Assembly: GCA_035578155.1 (NCBI GenBank)
Contig: JAPWDM010000013.1
Span: 13,355,527 to 13,419,526 of the forward strand
Direction of reading: 5' to 3'
Source: Brachynemurus nebulosus
Taxonomy: Eukaryota; Arthropoda; Insecta; Neuroptera; Myrmeleontidae
DNA length: 64,000 nucleotides
Under the pieces are notes generated by a model. The model did not search any database. It was not told the origin of the DNA and saw only the letters and a program-made list of their open reading frames with translations. This document shows positions 13,071-22,300 of this stretch, piece by piece. A program made the translations under genes and the position numbers. Numbering within the stretch: position 1 is the stretch's first letter; each line of letters opens with the position of its first letter.

Positions 13071-13397
13071 CTAAAATTTTTTGTTCGATGAAATTTAAAA
13101 GAAAGGTATAGCAAAAGGTCCCATTTATTTTAAAAGATTTTTTTTTTTTTGATAAATCACGTGACAAGTGAATTCTGATTTTTTTATGTTATTTTTTTTA
13201 AAGACCCATATCTTCCTTACCAGAACTGAAAAAAATTGTCAAATTTTGTAACAAAATAGCAGCCATAGTATATTTGCAATCGGAAGGCGATTTTTTTCAA
13301 AATTACGTCACATTGGATGCGGGGGGGGGATGAAAAATTTTATAAAATATAATTTTTAGAAATTTCATTTTTCAACAACGTTGTTTTCGATAACTTT

Positions 13398-13474
13398 CTT
13401 GCAAAAACAATAATTGTTTTTGCAAGACAATTGTAACAAGCATTTATGCATAATTATTATGCATAAATGCTTGT
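13398..13474. repeat. Two adjacent perfect hairpins
   Basis: The first hairpin, 13398-13426, has two 13-base arms and a 3-base loop. The second, 13436-13474, has two 18-base arms and a TTA loop. Both arms are perfect. A run of nine G lies shortly upstream at about 13321-13329. The hairpins may be the centre of an unrecognised foldback element. Confidence 0.8.
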
Positions 13475-13479
13475 GTGTC

Positions 13480-13900
13480 ATCCCTTATCAGTTACTAACC
13501 CCAACCCGTCCCCATTAGCAAATTTCAAACGATGAAAACGGGCCGGGAAAGTCCTACAACTATTGCGTTGTCAGCGTTATTTTTTAATGAATTAACATAC
13601 AGTAAAATGAGCAACAAACGGAGCGGTGAGCCGAGCAATCGAGGAGAGCACAATATATAAAACGTAAAATGAAGCAACAAGTGCCACATAAATATCTGTC
13701 AGTTGGATAGTACGCGCTCGTTGAAGGTACTTGCCACCCCACAAACACACAGATATACAAACACACTTCCTTCCATCCCTTACGTCCCTCACGTTGTGGC
13801 AGTGGGTACTAATCAAATATATGTAGCTCAAGCTCGGGCAATGGTTTGATTTGGCCGAGTTTACTGGAGAGTTAGCCGGAGCTATTCATAAGTACATATT
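13480..13900. other. GC-elevated block, possible distal promoter or leader exon
   Basis: This stretch has non-repetitive, mixed composition between AT-rich flanks. The plus strand has TATAAA at 13656 and a TCAGTT initiator at 13699. The minus strand has a weak donor-like site near 13736. It could be a distal Rbp leader exon or the promoter of a gene on either strand. No coding frame is recognisable. Confidence 0.2.
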
Positions 13901-14387
13901 TACTTTTGCCGTATGTTTTGTTTAGTTAACACGTAAATGAAGCAACAATAATATACATATATAGGTAATATTGTACTTGTAACTTGTGTGTTTGTGCTAA
14001 CACGAACAAATACGTTTGTTCGTGCTTTCGGTGAAAGTTTAAAATAAATGGTAAATAATGGATGTTTATTATAACAGGTGTTTAATGTTTTGGTAGAGGA
14101 AAGAGTATACGCAAACGCGGCCAGTAGAACGCTTCCGATCTTGCAGAGACACGAAAATATAGTTTTACACGAAGCAACCAAAAGACTGACCAACTCTTAA
14201 ACGATTATACAGATATTTCTTTAATTCAATCACTTATATACGATTGTATTACTATTCTAAATTTGTTTTCTTGTTTTTGAACTCTTCTGAGTTTTGAACT
14301 TCTATCCTTGTTTACATTTTCCATCTACTACTGTTGTTTTTTCAAAGAATGTATTTATTAGATATATAAGGCATGAAATGTATTAAG

Positions 14388-14546
14388 GAGCAACCACATT
14401 CTCGCGAAATTGACCGAGGCGAGGTTGGCTGAGGCTGAGGCAGGCCGAGACATATGAATAGCATTATATTACCAACCACGAGGCACAACGAGGCGACCTT
14501 CTACACTCTCCTACTCGGTCAACTTCGCGAAAATGTAGTTAGTCTA
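14388..14546. mobile_element. Short GC-rich MITE, copy 2
   Basis: It begins CAACCACATTCTCGCGAA followed by ATTGACCGAGG, and ends with the complement of CGCGAAGTTGACCGAG. It is the same family as 9325-9447, with a different middle. An apparent frame across it (14454-14645) is not a gene. Confidence 0.6.
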
Positions 14547-15099
14547 TTAGGGGAAGGTGAACGTGGTGAACGTATTAAATCGCAGGAAAGTATTTCCGTT
14601 GGGTCTGTCGTTTCAATTAGTGTTAGTCATAGGCAAATGGTTTAATTTTTTAATTTTATTAGATGGGAGGCCCAAATCGAGAGGGATTGAATATTTGTAG
14701 TACTTTATAGTCAAGTGATTTAACTTAACTTTATAAGGTCTTTTCTTGAAAAATTTAACCTGGCGGAAAAGAAATATAAAACTTTTTTTTAGACAGTTTT
14801 ATAAGGGACAAGAAATTGGCCAGAAAGTAAGATTTCACCCTTTCTTTCTTTTTAATGAGGGGTACTAAGATATATAAACTAACAATTTTATGAAAAAAAA
14901 CTCGGGTCGGAATTTTTTCCAGATACTGACTTGGTTACTGGTCTATTAGAAATAGGGAGGGTAGAGTATCAGGAGAAGTATCTCCATATATAAAAAGTGG
15001 CCCCAAAAGTGGATGAAATTAAGATGGCACTAGTGTACTAAAATTTTTAAATTTAAAATTAAGCGCTGAAAATTTTAAAACTGAAACAACAGTTTTTAT

Positions 15100-15165
15100 T
15101 GTTTTTATATTTAATTCAATTTTTATTGTTTTTAACAGTTTTTAACAGTTTTTAACAGTTATTAT
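15100..15165. repeat. Small TTTTTAACAG tandem repeat
   Basis: The decamer TTTTTAACAG is repeated three times in a row around 15130-15160, preceded by related TTTTTATTGT words. Confidence 0.7.
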
Positions 15166-15769
15166 TTCCCTTTGGCATACTTCACTTATAATCCCTAAGT
15201 TCAGATCGAACCCTGATTGCTTATTAGCGCCGTTCTGGGTAATTATTGAACTGTTATTCCATCAAATTCAGGGACCACTTATTCGATTCAAGTCCCATAA
15301 TATGAGATACTTCTTTAACTCTACTCTCCATAGTTAGAAAGCACACCAATTTTTTTTTGCTAAAGTGAATCGCCTGGTATATAATATATTCTCTATTTGC
15401 ATTTCATTTCTATGAATGTATATAATTTTATTATACATATATGCATGTATGTATGTATATTTGTATGAATCAACCGACGAGTGGAATTAGCATATTACGT
15501 GTTTGATTTTGGTTTCCTTTTCAATGGATACGTAAATGACATGTGGATTAACAATTTAATATTTCATCACACACAATGGTTCAACAATTAAATCTCAACG
15601 TACATATACATATATAATAAAAATTCATTATCGTGAATGAAAGTAAAAATCAATCTCTTTTGTTGGTCTTCTGTGATGCAACTTATAACATGAAGTAGTA
15701 GAGTAACTGCTAAATAATTCTGTATGATGTTGGTTTATATGTAGCCATTTCCACGCGGTGGTAAATATG

Positions 15770-15955
15770 GCGATTTTCTGAACGTAACTTCAGATCTATT
15801 CGATTGTTTTCGATGCGGTTTGGTTGCCTTAGATGGTCCCCTGCGAATTTCATCGCAATCGGAATAATGGTAGCGCATGACAGCGCTACCTTGAAATCCC
15901 ATCAGTCGATATTTTACACTGAGTATTGAATCGAACATATTAACATATTTCAAAT
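15770..15955. repeat. Dispersed repeat family D, fragment
   Basis: It shares GCGGTTTGGT, AGATGGT, GAATTTCATCGCAATCG and GGTAGCGC..GCGCTACC-type words with copies at 33530-33720 (inverted) and 35150-35600. No coding frame is evident. Its class is unknown. Confidence 0.5.
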
Positions 15956-16142
15956 ATTATCGAGTGCTTGTGAAACATTACTACGTATGACAGACTTTTG
16001 TCTGCATTTAAACACACGTAGTATTCATATGTTCACTTATCGTTCAGCTAAACTGAAACTTTAAGCACTTGACTTCCTTGGTTCACATGACCAAAAACCA
16101 CATATGTAAATTAAAAAACACAAAGTGATTGAAAAAATTATC

Positions 16143-16215
16143 CGGATCGGCCGGGAATCGAACCCAGGATCTCCTGGTAACTAGCCAGGTGTTCTATCCA
16201 TTACACCACCGGTCC
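16143..16215 (-). tRNA. tRNA-like, anticodon AGU (Thr), repeat-embedded
   Basis: It folds as a cloverleaf: acceptor GGACCGG/CCGATCC with one C-A mismatch, a D arm with TGTAATGGATAG, anticodon stem CCTGG/CCAGG around CTAGTTA, and a T arm with loop TTCGATT. The anticodon is AGT (Thr), but U37 replaces the usual purine and the D arm resembles Gln-type tRNAs. The embedded position and mismatch suggest a tRNA-derived repeat that may still be transcribed by Pol III. Confidence 0.55.
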
Positions 16216-16513
16216 TTTGCTCGACAGGCGCCCGATACAGACAACATTCAATCACTTATTTGTATGTACTCTCTATAATGCGAGAAGCAGTTACGATTTT
16301 TTTTTTTTCAATTTCAGTTTAGCTGAATGATAAGTGAACATATGAATACTACGTGTGTTTAAATGCAGACAGAAGTCTGTCATACGTAGTAGTGTTTCAC
16401 AAGCACTCGATAATATTTGAAAAAAAAAAAAATCGTAACTGCTTCTCGCATTATAGAGAGTACATACACATAAGTGATTGAATGTTGTCTGTATCGGGCA
16501 CCTGTCGAGCAAA

Positions 16514-16586
16514 GGACCGGTGGTGTAATGGATAGCACACCTGGCTAGTTACCAGGAGATCCCGGGTTCTATTCCCGGCCGATCCG
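16514..16586 (+). tRNA. tRNA-like, anticodon AGU (Thr), second copy
   Basis: This is the inverted partner of 16143-16215, with the same cloverleaf, acceptor mismatch and U37. The T loop is TTCTATT, so the B box is damaged relative to the other copy (TTCGATT). The T stem CCGGG/CCCGG is intact. It is probably the weaker or inactive copy. Confidence 0.5.
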
Positions 16587-16894
16587 GATAATTTTTTCAA
16601 TCACTTTGTGATTTTTAATTTACATATTAACATATGTTTTCTAAAGATATCATAGGCATTAAATTTTGAAGCATGAATCCATTTTAGTAAGCCCAACTTG
16701 TAATCACAGAGATTTGTTTATAAATATTCGATAAACCATTAAATTAATGGTTTGACCGCCATTAAAGTAATCCCGTCAGTCAATTTTTTTGCTCACAAGA
16801 GTCATTTTTTTTTTTGCTTCAATTTCTTAATGTATTTGTAATACACAGCATTCTCTCTAGTCGATTCTCTCCTCAATGATATTTTACCACTAGT

Positions 16895-17245
16895 CCCATA
16901 GAGTATTTTGGGCCTTTCGGGGTTCAAAAATCAGAGTAATGATAGCTATTGTGCAAGAGTTACTATGAATACAAAAAATTTTAATTTTTTGAAATTATTT
17001 AACAATTTGTAACGCCAATTAATGTCTATTGGTTTCTTTGATTTTTCCCACTAATTTCCACTATGCAGTCTTTGCTTATATTTGCCGATTAGTTCAACCT
17101 ATTCTTGTTTAAGTTATTCTTCTTTTTAATCCATGAAATTTAAGATGAGATACAGTTTAAACACAAAATCACTTAAAAAACTGGATAAAAATCTGTTACG
17201 AGTACGAGGAAGCTGTATGCCACTCCCCACTGGCAGTGTTTTTTT
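16895..17245. repeat. Dispersed repeat family D, 3' part
   Basis: It contains the words ATCAGAGTAATGATAG and, near its end, AATCTGTTACGAGTACGAGG followed by AAGCTGTATGCCA and GGCAGTGT. The same end is at about 38765-38875 and 58780-58860. Its class is unknown. Confidence 0.5.
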
Positions 17246-17249
17246 TTTT

Positions 17250-19160
17250 TCATTTTTTATGTAATAGGAGAATACAATCTTATTTTCATTGAAGACATTA
17301 TTTTACAAAGGATTTTTCCAAGATGAGGAAATTATAGATTTATACCTATATCATACACTAAATTAATTTCCTTTAGTCTGTTACTTGTCAATAGAGAATT
17401 TCCTTTTAAAATTGAAAATGAAATTTTCTTTTAGTGTGCAAATCTAGTTTTTTGCTTGGAAAATTGACGAAGGTAGTAAAACCCGTTGTTTTTGTTTTAT
17501 TTATGTATGTCACCCTTGGTTAGCAAGCTTAGAATGTTTAATCTTTTACAGCATAGTCTGTTATAATTACTTGTTTAGACTATTATCATTACATTTGTGT
17601 TCTGTCAATTGCAGATATGAAATATGATCAAATAACGTATAGCTAGGACCACGTATGCTGGCAGTAATTTACGTAAGGTAGAAACACATGAGATAAATAT
17701 ATTTATTATATTTGATATGTACTCCTATTTAAATGAGACTGAAAAACAAATACATACATAGCTAGCAAATATATTGTTATTTTTCATTTCCTCTTTTTTT
17801 TACAATTGCCACGTATACTGCTTAAATTAGTTTTTTGCGCACTGTCAAGATACAAGATTCTATTTTTTTTTGGATTAATTACATCGTTTTTCGATCGTGT
17901 TACGGTCTGTTGTACCGGTCTGTTCGGTCCTTAATTTATTCTGATAGCTTACGCCAAAAAAAGTCATTCAAGTTTACAACAATAACCTCATTCTGCGTAA
18001 TTTATGAACACAAAAGAAAAACGTCCAGACAAAAAAGACAATTCATGGTCTATTCAACTCGAATATGTATTGTATACCATTATAATATCGTAGCATTAAC
18101 TTTGGAACAATTCCAAATGGCTGGCTGGTTGGGTTTTTTTGTGAACGGGTTAAAATAGAAAGGGGTTAGCACATGCAACTCTTGTGATTTTCGTGACCGA
18201 TAATTGTTTCTGCTCTTTTTTTTTTTGCTACTCGTGTGTTGTGAAATCAATGCGCTCGCATGGGAAGGAAATAATAAGAAAACGTACTAGTAGCAGTGGC
18301 GTTTGTTGGAATGTAAATGTAGGTCGTCATTTTTACTGCATTATGTAAAAATATCTGTTATTAATTTATGATATTGTTACTGTTATATTATACGGAGAGG
18401 TTGTTTCTTACTATAAATGTATTTATTTGATACCGACTACAGAATACAGATTTTTATGCGTATATAATTCAGTATATTGTTTACATATAGAACTGTCATG
18501 TCAAGCGTATCTCATGTATGTATCTGAAAAATTATAGTTCTGAAAAAACTTTATTTTACTAGACATCGTATATAGATAACTGATTTAAATAGACAACTTT
18601 TTTTAATGAAAATTTCAAAATTTTGGAAAATGAATTGGTATTGCTTTGATTTTCAAAATACCTATGTACACAATTTATGTCTTGTAATAGATGTGATCCT
18701 GTTTACTGAATAATAGACAGAACATTAAGTTCCTGGCATATCACACCCCGCTAGATGCATCCGTGAAATTGCCTGTGACAGTATTTACTGGTCTATACTC
18801 CAGTGTATTAAAAATTTAAGAGGCTAAATTTAAAAAAGGCTAATAACTTACCTTGTCGATATTTCGTCAGATATACATATATAAAAATAAGTTCTAATAA
18901 TCTTAACCAGTTTTATTTTAACCTTTCACTAAAAAAGTTGCCGGTAAACTGTAAGGTCAGATTAACAAAATATAACAATTCTTAACAAAATTTTTTTTAT
19001 TAATTTTATAAAAATTTAAAATAGTATAAGTACATAATAGAGATATTTCAGTCCATTTCCCAAATTTCTACGAGATTAAAAAGGATATTTGTTTTGAAAC
19101 AATTTATTAATTTGTATAAAATTGATTAAGAAGACTTGAATTTAACGGCTTACTGGATCC
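17250..19160. other. AT-rich intergenic DNA, nothing recognised
   Basis: The plus-strand frame 17835-18158 (107 codons) shows no domain, start context or exon neighbours and is treated as chance. Confidence 0.4.
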
Positions 19161-19164
19161 AGTC

Positions 19165-19170
19165 TTTATT
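19165..19170 (-). terminator. Likely polyadenylation signal of CRAL-TRIO gene
   Basis: Minus-strand AATAAA lies about 135 bases past the stop codon at 19305. Confidence 0.5.
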
Positions 19171-19304
19171 TTCTTAAAATATTTCAAGTTATTACTTCAA
19201 TTACGTAATGGTTTTTTCTAAATTAGATCCAGATTCACGGTAGTTGTGCAAATATTTTGACTAATATACAAAAACAACTGAAACCTAACCTATAAAAATT
19301 ACAT

Positions 19305-22300
19305 TTAATCAATATCCGGTCCTGAGAACAGTCCCCACGATTTTTTCTTCGGTCGCTTTGAATTATCACACATAAGAACTTCACCGGATTCAATTAACCA
19401 ATTTTTATACGGTTCACTTTCAAACTGTTTCCGATATTGTTCGGACAATTCTCGAATTGGTGGCGCAGAGCCACCATATTCTGCCGGATATAGCTCTAAT
19501 GGAATGTTCTCTTCAGGCGGTAATTGTTGATGGAATTTTAATATGTTTAATAATTCGGATTGTATCAATGGCTGTACCAGACGCATCACATGATTGATAA
19601 AGGCCGCCGTGTTAAGGACGTGGATTTCTTTTAATCGTGCTGGGTGTGCATCCTAAAATATGAAATGACGTTATTCGTATTTGATCTGTGAATCCCTTTT
19701 TTTGGGCTTCTCACCTGTATATAGTGCATGAATGCACGTAAAGTTGGAAGCGTTATACGAGCAAAATGGCCGATAGTGCAGCCTTTCATGTCAAATAGGA
19801 CAATATACCTGGAAAAGTTAGTAAAAATTTCAAATCATTTGAGAAGTATGAACACGGTAGTGAAACTGGATATTTTAATCTGGAGGAAGGTCTTTTTATG
19901 TCATCGAAGATGACGTATTAATATCGTTGTGTGATTGAATTGAACACGTGATTGAATAATTATTGAGTTGTACATCCATATTGAATAAACGCAAGAGGGC
20001 TGTAGAGTTAACAACTATAGAGTTAACAAACAACTATAGAGTTAACAAAAAATCATAAATTAACACTTTCACTGAGATGGCATTACTTAGTACGTGTCAA
20101 AAACACGCACTTAACGAATTTTTTCCATTAAGGTATCATCACAGTGTGATATATGCCAAAAAATAGTCAATTTTCACAATTTTCTTTCGGATGGATAGGA
20201 TGGGGGAATGGGGTTGAATTTGTTTTTACGATTAATACCACTATTTAACAATACAAAAATATTTTTTTTATTCATTTTTATTTATTTTTTATAATTATCA
20301 TAATTTTTTGATATGTGTCTTTAAAAAGGGCGATATTTGGTGCCCACGATTGCGGCTGCAGTTTTATTTAAAAAAAAATCAAATGGATTATCAATCTGTA
20401 GGTAAGCCGCTATGTCCCTATGGAACTTTTTTTGAAATCTTTCTATTTTCACAGGGAAAACTGTAAAAAAATTTGTACTTTTTATTCAAACCGCCGCCAT
20501 TTTTTCAAATTTCAAAAAAAATACTCCATAGGAACATAGCGGCTTATCTACAGATTGATAATTTATTTGATTTTTTTTTCCAGATAAAAACTGCGGCCAC
20601 AATCGTGGGCACCAAATATCGCCCTTTTTTAAAGACACTTTTTTAAAAAGATTATAATAATTGAAGAGGTGGATTCCAAAACGTGCTAAGTCACTTTTTG
20701 CAATTTTTCAGGAAATGTAAAAAACTATCTAGGTAGGCAAATGTAGTAATCTGTTTAAATTATTTTCAAGTTCTCAGATAATTATTATTGATGTTATTTA
20801 TTTGTTCTTATTTATACATATAATTTTCAATATATTATATTGAAAAAAAAAAAACCTTTAAAAAGTTGGATTGAGTTGGTTAAAATAAACCTAGTTTGTT
20901 TAAATACAAATATATTTTATTCAAGAAACATTTTAAACAGTGCATTATTTCATGTGTTTGACATAACAAAAAATCTGTCTACAAGCAAATTATTATTGGA
21001 AAAAAAAAATGCAATGGTTTACGAGTAAATTTGACTTAGAGCGTTTTGAAATAAAACTGTCACTGACTTCAGTGGCGTAGTGAACATAACCGGCGCCCGG
21101 GGCACCAAACTTTATTGGCGCCCCTGTAGAAAAAATGTTGCTTTTTTCCTCACAAAAAACAAATGACGAGCAAAAAAAAAACTTCATACCTAATTTTTTT
21201 GGCGCCCCCAAGACTGCCGCCTTTGGGCACATTTGGCGCCCCTCTGCGGGTGGTGCCCGGGGCATGATAGACCCCCTTGCACCCCCCTCGCTACGCCTCT
21301 GACTGACTTAGCGCTTTTTTGGAAAACCTTCCATTTTTCATCATTCATTTTTCAGTAGACTAAGCTCATTTTGAAGGGTGGCACTACAAAAATCGTGTAG
21401 AGCTGGACTTGAACATTCTGCATCAACTAAAATCTCACATTAGACAAAAAATGACTTAGCGCCTTTTGGAATCCACCTCTTCAATTATAAAATAAAATAA
21501 AAATGAATAAAAAAAAATTTTGTATTGTTAAATAGTGGTCTTAATGGTAAAAAAAAAATCATCCCCATTCCCCAATCCTATCCATCCGAAAAAAATTTTG
21601 AAAATTGACTATTTTTCGGCCGATGACACAGTGATGGTACCTTAACTATCTAAATCTAAACTATAGAACCACATTTTTGTACATATTTGGATTCTCTATG
21701 TGGCATTTTTTTTTCAAGCATTTTAGAAATACCTACAATAAAATTTTTTGTATAATTTTGTTTTATTTGAAATAAAAAGTTTGTTAGCGATAATTTTTTC
21801 AAGGACAAGAATAAATCGAAAGATTGCAATTATATGTAAAATAAAATAATGAAAAATGAGAATTTTTTTACTAGTGGAATCAAAATAAAATATCCTGTTC
21901 ACTTACTACGTGGCTGATATTTAATTGAAATAGCATTGAATTTTGAGTTTTTTCACTTCACTAATTTGTTAACCTTGTAATTAATACACTTGGCCAGAGT
22001 CGTTAAATGATCACCTTTTAAAATTTATATTTTCATCATTAACAGGTTATAGTAGAATTAATTATCTTTCCAAACAGGCTGATAGCACAGGGGCGATTTT
22101 TCATTGTACGACACTTTTGCTGATCATATTTCGTATTTTCTATGTTTACAGCATTATCTCTTAATACTACTACGATAGTGTAAATAATATAAGATAGTGT
22201 AGCTCAAAATCTTACAATCGGATCTTTGAAAACTACCAAAATATTTTGGAAATATTGTGTGCGGGAAAAAATTTTGATAATTACCCGTCACTTAATCCAT

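Larger units (their letters stand above)
15954..16640. repeat. Inverted double copy of a tRNA-bearing repeat
   Basis: Two segments alternate in orientation. Segment X (ATTATCGAGTGCTTGTGAAA to AGCTAAACTGAAA) is plus at 15954-16064 and minus at about 16310-16425. Segment Y, with the tRNA-like gene and its GATTGAATGTTGTCTG flank, is minus at about 16110-16305 and plus at about 16425-16625. A third partial copy is at 46226-46360. Conserved flanks on both sides of the tRNA-like part mean this is a mobile repeat family (tRNA-derived SINE or a tRNA-hitchhiking element), not a plain tRNA duplication. Confidence 0.7.
20132..21642. mobile_element. TTAA-flanked foldback MITE, copy 1, with nested insert
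   Basis: It is flanked by TTAA at 20128-20131 and 21643-21646. Termini are GGTATCATCACAGTG and, inverted, GGTACCATCACTGTG. The arms are long and share the words GGATGGATAGGATGGGGGAA and GCCCACGATTGCGGC with copies at 42571-43577 and 45488-46160. The right part is split by the insert at 20663-21482. It lies in the intron between CRAL-TRIO exons 3 and 4. No transposase is encoded. Confidence 0.75.
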
